A DNA stretch of 64,000 nt, taken from Hydractinia symbiolongicarpus. Its lineage: Eukaryota > Cnidaria > Hydrozoa > Anthoathecata > Hydractiniidae. Positions 50,160 to 61,626 of the stretch are shown in pieces. Each line of letters starts with the position of its first letter. Position 1 is the stretch's first letter. Both the position numbers and the translations under genes were made by a program. The DNA lies in contig NC_079888.1 of assembly GCF_029227915.1 (NCBI RefSeq), positions 23,664,001 through 23,728,000 of the forward strand, in the 5' to 3' direction. Under the pieces are notes generated by a model. It did not search any database. It saw only the letters and a list, made by a program, of their open reading frames with translations, and had not been told where the DNA came from.

Positions 50160-53100
50160 CGTATAGTCAAAAGTATACAAAGAAAGTACCCAGGGAGTAA
50201 ACTCATTTCCCGAACGATTTTTTAAATTATTTTTTCACCACTAAAACGCGTGAGACTTGTAGTTTTCAAAAATGTTTTCATTTTTGATGAGACGCTGAAT
50301 AAAAGAAGTTTAATCGCCGGCAAACGAAAACCCGCGATTTCCCGTAAATCCCGGGCTTGGCACGTATAGTCGAATGTATACAAAGAAAGTACCCTGTGAG
50401 TAAACTCATTTCCAGAACGATTTTTTAAATTATTTTTTCACCACTAAAACGCATAAGACTTGTTGTTTTAAAAAATGTTTTCATTTTTGATGAGACGCTG
50501 AATAAAAGAGGTTTAATCGCCGGCAAACGAAAACCCGCGATTTCCCGTAAATCCCGGCTTGGCCCGTATAGTCCAAAGTATACGAAGAAAGTACCCAGGG
50601 AGTAAACTCATTTCCCGAACGATTTTTTAAATTATTTTTTCACCACTAAAACGCATGAGACTTGTAGTTTTTAAAAATGTTTTCATTTTTGATGAGACGC
50701 TGAATAAAAGCAGTTTAATTGCCGGCAAACGAAAACCTGCGATTTCCCTAAATCCCGTCTCGGCCCGTATAGTCAAAAGTATACAAAGAAAGTACCCAGG
50801 GAGTAAACTCATTTCCCGAACGATTTTTTAAATTATTTTTCACCACTAAAACGCACGAGACTTGTAGTTTTCAAATTTGTTTCATTTTTGATGAGACGCT
50901 GAATAAGAGCAGTTTAATCGCCGGCAAACGAAAACCTGCGATTTTCCTATATCCCGGACTCGGCCCGTATACTCAAAAGTATACAAAGAAAGTACCCAGG
51001 GAGTAAACTCATTTCCCGAACGATTTTTTAAATTATTTTTTCACCACTAAAACGCATGAGACTTGTAGTTTTCAAAAATGTTTTCACTTTCGATGAGACC
51101 CTGAATAAAAGAAGTTTAATCGCCGGCAAACGAAAACCCGCCATTTCCCGTAAATCCCGGGCTTGGCTCGTATAGTCAAAAGTATACAAAGAAATTACCC
51201 AGGGAGTGAACTCATTTCCCGAACGATTTTTTGAATTTTTTTTTCACCACTAAAACGCATGAGACTTGTAGTTTTCAAAAATGTTTTCATTTTTGATGAG
51301 ACGCTTAATGAAAGAGGTTTAATCGCCGGAAAACGAAAACCCGCGATTTCCCGTAAATCCCGGGCTTGGCCCGTATAGTCGAATGTATACAAAGAAAGTA
51401 CCCTGTGAGTAAACTCATTTCCAGAACGATTTTTTAAATTATTTTTTCACCACTAAAACGCATAAGACTTGTAGTTTTTAAAAATGTTTTCATTTTTGAT
51501 GAGACGCTGAATAAAAGAAGTTTAATCGCCGGAAAACGAAAACCCGCGATTTCCCGTAAATCCCGGGCTTGGCCCGTATAGTCGAATGTATACAAAGAAA
51601 GTACCCTGTGAGTAAACTCATTTCCAGAACGATTTTTTAAATTATTTTTTCACCACTAAAACGCATGAGACTTGTAGTTTTTAAAAATGTTTTCATTTTT
51701 TATGAGACGCTGAATAAAAGAAGTTTAATCGCCGGCAAACGAAAACCCGCGATTTCCCGTAAATCCCGGGCTTGGCTCGTATAGTCAAAAGTATACAAAG
51801 AAAGTACCCAGGGAGTAAACTCATTTCCCGAACGATTTTTTATATTATTTTTTTACCACTAAACGCATGAGACTTGTAGTTTTCAAAAATGTTTTCATTT
51901 TTGATGAGACGCTTAATGAAAGAGGTTTAATCGCCGGAAAACGAAAACCCGCGATTTCCCGTAAATCCCGGGCTTGGCCCGTATAGTCGAATGTATACAA
52001 AGAAAGTACCCTGTGAGTAAACTCATTTCCAGAACGATTTTTTAAATTATTTTTTCACCACTAAAACGCATAAGACTTGTAGTTTTTAAAAATGTTTTCA
52101 TTTTTGATGAGACGCTGAATAAAAGAAGTTTAATTGCCGGAAAACGAAAACCCGCGATTTCCCGTAAATCCCGGGCTTGGCCCGTATAGTCGAATGTATA
52201 CAAAGAAAGTACCCTGTGAGTAAACTCATTTCCCAAACGATTTTTTAAATTTTATTTTTCACCACTAAAACGCATAAGACTTTTAGTTTTTAAAAATGTT
52301 TTCATTTTTGATGAGACGCTGAATAAAAGAAGTTTAATCGCCGGCAAACGAAAACCCGCGAGTTCCCGTAAATCCCGGCTTGACCCGTATAGTCAAAAGT
52401 ATACAAAGAAAGTACCCAGGGAGTAAACTCATTTCCCGAACGATTTTTTAAATTATTTTTTCACCACTAAAACGCGTGAGACTTGTAGTTTTCAAAAATG
52501 TTTTCATTTTTGATGAGACGCTGAATAAAAGAAGTTTAATCGCCGGCAAACGAAAACCCGCGATTTCCCGTAAATCCCGGGCTTGGCACGTATAGTCGAA
52601 TGTATACAAAAAAAGTACCCTGTCAGTAAACTCATTTCCAGAACGATTTTTTAAATTATTTTTTCACCACTAAAACGCATAAGACTTGTTTTTTAAAAAA
52701 TGTTTTCATTTTTGATGAGACGCTGAATAAAAGAGGTTTAATCGCCGGCAAACGAAAACCCGCGATTTCCCGTAAATCCCGGCTTGGCCCGTATAGTCCA
52801 AAGTATACGAAGAAAGTACCCAGGGAGTAAACTCTTTTCCCGAACGATTTTTTAAATTATTTTTTCACCACTAAAACGCATGAGACTTGTAGTTTTTAAA
52901 AATGTTTTCATTTTTGATGAGACGCTGAATAAAAGCAGTTTAATTTCCGGCAAACGAAAACCTGCGATTTCCATAAATCCCGTCTCGGCCCGTATAGTCA
53001 AAAGTATACAAAGAAAGTACCCAGGGAGTAAACTCATTTCCCGAACGATTTTTTAAATTATTTTTTCACCACTAAAACGCATAAGACTTTTAGTTTTTAA

Positions 53101-53445
53101 AAATGTTTTCATTTTTGATGAGACGCTGAATAAAAGAAGTTTAATCGCCGGCAAACGAAAACCCGCGAGTTCCCGTAAATCCCGGCTTGGCCCGTATAGT
53201 CAAAAGTATACAAAGAAAGTACCCAGAGAGTAAACTCATTTCCCGAACGATTTTTTAAATTATTTTTTCACCACTAAAACGCGTGAGACTTGTAGTTTTC
53301 AAAAATGTTTTCATTTTTGATGAGACGCTGAATAAAAGAAGTTTAATCGCCGGCAAACGAAAACCCGCGATTTCCCGTAAATCCCGGGCTTGGCACGTAT
53401 AGTCGAATGTATACAAAAAAAGTACCCTGTGAGTAAACTCATTTC
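50160..53445. repeat. 16-monomer block G2, copy of G1
   Basis: It is a direct repeat of 43,705-46,990 at 6,454-bp spacing with rare substitutions, such as CCCGCCATTTCCC near 51,137 against CCCGCGATTTCCC, and CCTGTCAGTAAAC near 52,619. It ends inside a monomer: left of about 53,445 it follows G1, right of it the sequence follows 49,012 onward. Confidence 0.8.
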
Positions 53446-55057
53446 CCGAACGATTTTTTAAATTATTTTTTCACCACTAAAACGCATGAGACTTGTAGTT
53501 TTTAAAAATGTTTTCATTTTTGATGAGACGCTGAATAAAAGCAGTTTAATTGCCGGCAAACGAAAACCTGCGATTTCCCTAAATCCCGTCTCGGCCCGTA
53601 TAGTCAAAAGTATACAAAGAAAGTACCCAGGGAGTAAACTCATTTCCCGAACGATTTTTTAAATTATTTTTTCACCACTAAAACGCATGAGACTTGTAGT
53701 TTTTAAAAATGTTTTCATTTTTGATGAGACGCTGAATAAAAGCAGTTTAATCGCTGGCAAACGAAAAGCTGCGATTTCCCTAAATCCCGGACTCGGCCCG
53801 TATAGTCAAAAGTATACAAAGAAAGTACCTACGGAGTAAACTCATTTCAAGAACGATTTTTTAAATTATTTTTTCACTACTAAACATATGAGACATCTAG
53901 TTTTTAAAAATGTTTTCCTTTTTGATGAGACGCTGAATAAAAGAAGTTTAATCGCCGGCAAACGAAAACCCGCGATTTCCCGTAAATCCCGGGCTTGGCC
54001 CGTATAGTCAAAAGTATACAAAGAAAGTACCCAGAGAGTAAACGTATTTCCCGAACGATTTTTTATATTATTTTTTTACCACTAAACATATGAGACATCT
54101 AGTTTTCAAAAATGTTTTCATTTTTGAGGAGACGCTTAATGAAAGAGGTTTAATCGCCGGCAAACGAAATCCCGCGTTTTCCCGTTAATCCGGGGCTAGG
54201 CCCGTATAGTCGAATATATACAAAGAAAGTACACAGGGAGAAAACTCATTTCCCGACCGATTTTTTAAATTTTTTTTTCACCACTAAAACGCATGAGACT
54301 TGCAGTTTTCAAAAATGTTTTCATTTTTGATGAGACGCTGAATAAAAGAGGTTTAATCGCCGGCAAACAAAAACCCGCGATTTCCCGTAAATCCCGGCTT
54401 GGCCCGTATAGTCCAAAGTATACAAAGAAAGTACCCAGGGAGACGATTTTTTAAATTTTTTTTTCACCACTAAAACGCATGAGACTTGTAGTTTTCATAT
54501 ATGTTTTTATTTTTGATGAGACGCTGAATAAAAGCAGTTTAATCGCCGGCAAACGAAAACCTGCGATTTCCCTAAATCCCGGGCTTGGCCCGTATAGTCG
54601 AATGTATACAAAGAAAGTACCCTGTGAGTAAACTCATTTCCAGAACGATTTTTTAAATTATTTTTTCACCACTAAAACGCATAAGACTTGTAGTTTTTAA
54701 AAATGTTTTCATTTTTGATGAGACGCTGAATAAAAGAAGTTTAATCGCCGGAAAACGAAAACCCGCGATTTCCCGTAAATCCCGGGCTTGGCCCGTATAG
54801 TCGAATGTATACAAAGAAAGTACCCTGTGAGTAAACTCATTTCCAGAACGATTTTTTAAATTATTTTTTCACCACTAAAACGCATGAGACTTGTAGTTTT
54901 TAAAAATGTTTTCATTTTTTATGAGACGCTGAATAAAAGCAGTTTAATCGCTGGCAAACGAAAAGCTGCGATTTCCCTAAATCCCGGACTCGGCCCGTAT
55001 AGTCAAAAGTATACAAAGAAAGTACCTACGGAGTAAACTCATTTCAAGAACGGTTTT
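53446..55057. repeat. Copy of 49,012-50,055 plus transition monomers
   Basis: The spacing to its source is 4,433 bp (49,025 to 53,458). Shared markers are TTTAATTGCCGGC, CCCGTCTCGG, CCTACGGAG, TTTTCCTTTTTG, CCCGTTAATCC and the 16-bp deletion (after 54,442). It differs by a 20-bp patch at 53,881-53,900 and leaves the source after the deletion monomer, where it reads TTTTCATATATG. Confidence 0.75.
53881..53900. other. Short foreign patch inside a duplicated monomer
   Basis: The source copy at 49,448 reads TAAAACGCATAAGACTTGTAG minus its last base context; here the stretch is replaced by the form typical of the CATATGAGACATCTAG monomers. The left flank (TTTTTCACTAC) and the right private base (TTTTCCTTTTTG) both still match the source. 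The swapped tract is therefore bounded to about 20-35 bp. Confidence 0.65.
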
Positions 55058-58000
55058 TTAAATTATTTTTTCACCACTAAAACGCGTGAGACTTGTAGTT
55101 TTCAAAAATGTTTTCATTTTTGATGAGACGCTGAATAAAAGAAGTTTAATTGCCGGCAAACGAAAACCTGCGATTTCCCTAAATCCCGTCTCGGCCCGTA
55201 TAGTCAAAAGTATACAAAGAAAGTACCCAGGGAGTAAACTCATTTCCCGAACGATTTTTTAAATTATTTTTTCACCACTAAAACGCATGAGACTTGTAGT
55301 TTTTAAAAATGTTTTCATTTTTGATGAGACGCTGAATAAAAGCAGTTTAATCGCTGGCAAACGAAAAGCTGCGATTTCCCTAAATCCCGGACTCGGCCCG
55401 TATAGTCAAAAGTATACAAAGAAAGTACCTACGGAGTAAACTCATTTCAAGAACGATTTTTTAAATTATTTTTTCACTACTAAAACGCATAAGACTTGTA
55501 GTTTTTAAAAATGTTTTCATTTTTGATGAGACGCTGAATAAAAGAAGTTTAATCGCCGGCAAACGAAAACCCGCGATTTCCCGTAAATCCCGGGCTTGGC
55601 CCGTATAGTCAAAAGTATACAAAGAAAGTACCCAGAGAGTAAACGTATTTCCCGAACGATTTTTTATATTATTTTTTTACCACTAAACATATGAGACATC
55701 TAGTTTTCAAAAATGTTTTCATTTTTGAGGAGACGCTTAATGAAAGAGGTTTAATCGCCGGCAAACGAAATCCCGCGTTTTCCCGTTAATCCGGGGCTAG
55801 GCCCGTATAGTCCAAAGTATACAAAGAAAGTACCCAGGGAGACGATTTTTTAAATTTTTTTTTCACCACTAAAACGCTAAGACTTGTAGTTTTCAAATAT
55901 GTTTTCATTTTTGATGAGACGCTGAATAAAAGCAGTTTAATCGCCGGCAAACGAAAACCTGCGATTTCCCTAAATCCCGGGCTTGGCCCGTATAGTCGAA
56001 TGTATACAAAGAAAGTACCCTGTGAGTAAACTCATTTCCAGAACGATTTTTTAAATTATTTTTTCACCACTAAAACGCATAAGACTTGTAGTTTTTAAAA
56101 ATGTTTTCATTTTTGATGAGACGCTGAATAAAAGAAGTTTAATCGCCGGAAAACGAAAACCCGCGATTTCCCGTAAATCCCGGGCTTGGCCCGTATAGTC
56201 GAATGTATACAAAGAAAGTACCCTGTGAGTAAACTCATTTCCAGAACGATTTTTTAAATTATTTTTTCACCACTAAAACGCATGAGACTTGTAGTTTTTA
56301 AAAATGTTTTCATTTTTTATGAGACGCTGAATAAAAGAAGTTTAATCGCCGGCAAACAAAAACCCGCGATTTCCCGTAAATCCCGGGCTTGGCTCGTATA
56401 GTCAAAAGTATACAAAGAAAGTACCCAGGGAGTAAACTCATTTCCCGAACGATTTTTTATATTATTTTTTTACCACTAAACGCATGAGACATCTAGTTTT
56501 CAAAAATGTTTTCATTTTTGATGAGACGCTTTATGAAGGAGGTTTAATCGCCGGCAAACGAAATCCCGCGTTTTCCCGTAAATCCGGGTCTTGGCCTGTA
56601 TAGTCGAATGTATACAAAGAAAGTACCCTGTGAGTAAACTCATTTCCAGAACGATTTTTTAAATTATTTTTTCACCACTAAAACGCATAAGACTTGTAGT
56701 TTTTAAAAATGTTTTCATTTTTGATGAGACGCTGAATAAAAGAAGTTTAATCGCCGGAAAACGAAAACCCGCGATTTCCCGTAAATCCCAGGCTTGGCCC
56801 GTATAGTCGAATGTATACAAAGAAAGTACCCTGTGAGTAAACTCATTTCCCAAACGATTTTTTAAATTTTATTTTTCACCACTAAAACGCATAAGACTTT
56901 TAGTTTTTAAAAATGTTTTCATTTTTGATGAGACGCTGAATAAAAGAAGTTTAATCGCCGGCAAACGAAAACCCGCGAGTTCCCGTAAATCCCGGCTTGG
57001 CACGTATAGTCAAAAGTATACAAAGAAAGTACCCAGGGAGTAAACTCATTTCCCGAACGATTTTTTAAATTATTTTTTCACCACTAAAACGCGTGAGACT
57101 TGTAGTTTTCAAAAATGTTTTCATTTTTGATGAGACGCTGAATAAAAGAAGTTTAATCGCCGGCAAACGAAAACCCGCGATTTCCCGTAAATTCCGGGCT
57201 TGGCACGTATAGTCGAATGTATACAAAGAAAGTACCCTGTGAGTAAACTCATTTCCAGAACGATTTTTTAAATTATTTTTTCACCACTAAAACGCATAAG
57301 ACTTGTTGTTTTAAAAAATGTTTTCATTTTTGATGAGACGCTGAATAAAAAAGGTTTAATCGCCGGCAAACGAAAACCCGCGATTTCCCGTAAATCCCGG
57401 CTTGGCCCGTATAGTCCAAAGTATACGAAGAAAGTACCCAGGGAGTAAACTCATTTCCCGAACGATTTTTTAAATTATTTTTTTACCACTAAAACGCATG
57501 AGACTTGTAGTTTTTAAAAATGTTTTCATTTTTGATGAGACGCTGAATAAAAGCAGTTTAATTGCCGGCAAACGAAAACCTGCGATTTCCCTAAATCCCG
57601 TCTCGGCCCGTATAGTCAAAAGTATACAAAGAAAGTACCCAGGGAGTAAACTCATTTCCCGAACGATTTTTTAAATTATTTTTTCACCACTAAAACGCAT
57701 GAGACTTGTAGTTTTTAAAAATGTTTTCATTTTTGATGAGACGCTGAATAAAAGCAGTTTAATCGCTGGCAAACGAAAAGCTGCGATTTCCCTAAATCCC
57801 GGACTCGGCCCGTATAGTCAAAAGTATACAAAGAAAGTACCTACGGAGTAAACTTATTTCAAGAACGATTTTTTAAATTATTTTTTCACTACTAAAACGC
57901 ATAAGACTTGTAGTTTTCAAAAATGTTTTCATTTTTGATGAGACGCTGAATAAAAGAAGTTTAATCGCCGGCAAACGAAAACCCGCGATTTCCCGTAAAT
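55058..58000. repeat. Block H1 (about 15 monomers)
   Basis: It recurs at 58,277-61,626. The offset is 3,219 bp at the left, 3,421 bp after 55,801 and 3,625 bp after about 56,610, so H1 is shorter by exactly one monomer at each of two places. The first monomer is unusual: GAACGGTTTTTT and AACGCGTGAG joined to TTTAATTGCCGGC, which the matching copy does not have. Confidence 0.75.
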
Positions 58001-58276
58001 CCCAGGCTTGGCCCGTATAGTCGAATGTATACAAAGAAAGTACCCTGTGAGTAAACTCATTTCCCAAACGATTTTTTAAATTATTTTTTCACCACTAAAA
58101 CGCATAAGACTTGTTTTTTAAAAAATGTTTTCATTTTTGATGAGACGCTGAATAAAAGAGGTTTAATCGCCGGCAAACGAAAACCCGCGATTTCCCGTAA
58201 ATCCCGGCTTGGCCCGTATAGTCCAAAGTATACGAAGAAAGTACCCAGGGAGTAAACTCATTTCCCGAACGATTTT
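58001..58276. repeat. Junction monomer between H1 and H2
   Basis: A CCCAGGCTTGG, TTTCCCAAACG monomer followed by a CTTGTTTTTTAAAAAATG unit known from block G (46,229, 48,052, 52,687). Nothing nonrepetitive. Confidence 0.6.
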
Positions 58277-61200
58277 TTAAATTATTTTTTCACCACTAAA
58301 ACGCATGAGACTTGTAGTTTTTAAAAATGTTTTCATTTTTGATGAGACGCTGAATAAAAGCAGTTTAATTGCCGGCAAACGAAAACCTGCGATTTCCCTA
58401 AATCCCGTCTCGGCCCGTATAGTCAAAAGTATACAAAGAAAGTACCCAGGGAGTAAACTCATTTCCCGAACGATTTTTTAAATTATTTTTTCACCACTAA
58501 AACGCATGAGACTTGTAGTTTTTAAAAATGTTTTCATTTTTGATGAGACGCTGAATAAAAGCAGTTTAATCGCTGGCAAACGAAAAGCTGCGATTTCCCT
58601 AAATCCCGGACTCGGCCCGTATAGTCAAAAGTATACAAAGAAAGTACCTACGGAGTAAACTCATTTCAAGAACGATTTTTTAAATTATTTTTTCACTACT
58701 AAAACGCATAAGACTTGTAGTTTTTAAAAATGTTTTCATTTTTGATGAGACGCTGAATAAAAGAAGTTTAATCGCCGGCAAACGAAAACCCGCGATTTCC
58801 CGTAAATCCCGGGCTTAGCCCGTATAGTCAAAAGTATACAAAGAAAGTACCCAGAGAGTAAACGTATTTCCCGAACGATTTTTTATATTATTTTTTTACC
58901 ACTAAACATATGAGACATCTAGTTTTCAAAAATGTTTTCATTTTTGAGGAGACGCTTAATGAAAGAGGTTTAATCGCCGGCAAACGAAATCCCGCGTTTT
59001 CCCGTTAATCCGGGGCTAGGCCCGTATAGTCGAATGTATACAAAGAAAGTACACAGGGAGAAAACTCATTTCCCGACCGATTTTTTAAATTTTTTTTTCA
59101 CCACTAAAACGCATGAGACTTGCAGTTTTCAAAAATGTTTTCATTTTTGATGAGACGCTGAATAAAAGAGGTTTAATCGCCGGCAAACGAAAACCCGCGA
59201 TTTCCCGTAAATCCCGGCTTGGCCCGTATAGTCCAAAGTATACAAAGAAAGTACCCAGGGAGACGATTTTTTAAATTTTTTTTTCACCACTAAAACGCAT
59301 GAGACTTGTAGTTTTCAAATATGTTTTCATTTTTGATGAGACGCTGAATAAAAGCAGTTTAATCGCCGGCAAACGAAAACCTGCGATTTCCCTAAATCCC
59401 GGGCTTGGCCCGTATAGTCGAATGTATACAAAGAAAGTACCCTGTGAGTAAACTCATTTCCAGAACGATTTTTTAAATTATTTTTTCACCACTAAAACGC
59501 ATAAGACTTGTAGTTTTTAAAAATGTTTTCATTTTTGATGAGACGCTGAATAAAAGAAGTTTAATCGCCGGCAAACGAAAACCCGCGATTTCCCGTAAAT
59601 CCCGGGCTTGGCCCGTATAGTCGAATGTATACAAAGAAAGTACCCTGTGAGTAAACTCATTTCCAGAACGATTTTTTAATTTATTTTTTCACCACTAAAA
59701 CGCATGAGACTTGTAGTTTTTAAAAATGTTTTCATTTTTTATGAGACGCTGAATAAAAGAAGTTTAATCGCCGGCAAACAAAAACCCGCGATTTCCCGTA
59801 AATCCCGGGCTTGGCTCGTATAGTCAAAAGTATACAAAGAAAGTACCCAGGGAGTAAACTCATTTCCCGAACGATTTTTTATTTTATTTTTTTACCACTA
59901 AACGCATGAGACATCTAGTTTTCAAAAATGTTTTCATTTTTGATGAGACGCTTAATGAAGGAGGTTTAATCGCCGGCAAACGAAATCCCGCGTTTTCCCG
60001 TAAATCCGGGTCTTGGCCTGTATAGTCGAATGTATACAAAGAAAGTACCCAGGGAGTAAACTCATTTCCCGAACGATTTTTTAATTTTTTTTTTCACCAC
60101 TAAAACTCATGAGACTTGTAGTTTTCAAAAATGTTTTCATTTTTTTTGAGACGCTTAATGAAAGAGGTTTAATCGCCGGAAAACGAAAACCCGCGATTTC
60201 CCGTAAATCCCGGGCTTGGCCCGTATAGTCGAATGTATACAAAGAAAGTACCCTGTGAGTAAACTCATTTCCAGAACGATTTTTTAAATTATTTTTTCAC
60301 CACTAAAACGCATAAGACTTGTAGTTTTTAAAAATGTTTTCATTTTTGATGAGACGCTGAATAAAAGAAGTTTAATCGCCGGAAAACGAAAACCCGCGAT
60401 TTCCCGTAAATCCCAGGCTTGGCCCGTATAGTCGAATGTATACAAAGAAAGTACCCTGTGAGTAAACTCATTTCCCAAACGATTTTTTAAATTTTATTTT
60501 TCACCACTAAAACGCATAAGACTTTTAGTTTTTAAAAATGTTTTCATTTTTGATGAGACGCTGAATAAAAGAAGTTTAATCGCCGGCAAACGAAAACCCG
60601 CGAGTTCCCGTAAATCCCGGCTTGGCACGTATAGTCAAAAGTATACAAAGAAAGTACCCAGGGAGTAAACTCATTTCCCGAACGATTTTTTAAATTATTT
60701 TTTCACCACTAAAACGCGTGAGACTTGTAGTTTTCAAAAATGTTTTCATTTTTGATGAGACGCTGAATAAAAGAAGTTTAATCGCCGGCAAACGAAAACC
60801 CGCGATTTCCCGTAAATCCCGGGCTTGGCACGTATAGTCGAATGTATACAAAGAAAGTACCCTGTGAGTAAACTCATTTCCAGAACGATTTTTTAAATTA
60901 TTTTTTCACCACTAAAACGCATAAGACTTGTTGTTTTAAAAAATGTTTTCATTTTTGATGAGACGTTGAATAAAAAAGGTTTAATCGCCGGCAAACGAAA
61001 ACCCGCGATTTCCCGTAAATCCCGGCTTGGCCCGTATAGTCCAAAGTATACGAAGAAAGTACCCAGGGAGTAAACTCATTTCCCGAACGATTTTTTAAAT
61101 TATTTTTTCACCACTAAAACGCATGAGACTTGTAGTTTTTAAAAATGTTTTCATTTTTGATGAGACGCTGAATAAAAGCAGTTTAATTGCCGGCAAACGA

Positions 61201-61626
61201 AAACCTGCGATTTCCCTAAATCCCGTCTCGGCCCGTATAGTCAAAAGTATACAAAGAAAGTACCCAGGGAGTAAACTCATTTCCCGAACGATTTTTTAAA
61301 TTATTTTTTCACCACTAAAACGCATGAGACTTGTAGTTTTTAAAAATGTTTTCATTTTTGATGAGACGCTGAATAAAAGCAGTTTAATCGCTGGCAAACG
61401 AAAAGCTGCGATTTCCCTAAATCCCGGACTCGGCCCGTATAGTCAAAAGTATACAAAGAAAGTACCTACGGAGTAAACTTATTTCAAGAACGATTTTTTA
61501 AATTATTTTTTCACTACTAAAACGCATAAGACTTGTAGTTTTTAAAAATGTTTTCATTTTTGATGAGACGCTGAATAAAAGAAGTTTAATCGCCGGCAAA
61601 CGAAAACCCGCGATTTCCCGTAAATC
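58277..61626. repeat. Block H2 (about 17 monomers)
   Basis: A direct copy of H1 with two more monomers: one after GGGGCTAGGCCCG (59,02x-59,22x, carrying ACACAGGGAGAAAAC and GACCGATTTTTT) and one near 60,040-60,240 (with TTTTTTTTGAGACGC). It keeps the 16-bp-deletion monomer (after 59,262) and private TTTTTAAATTTTATTTTTC and CTTATTTCAAGAACG variants. Confidence 0.75.
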
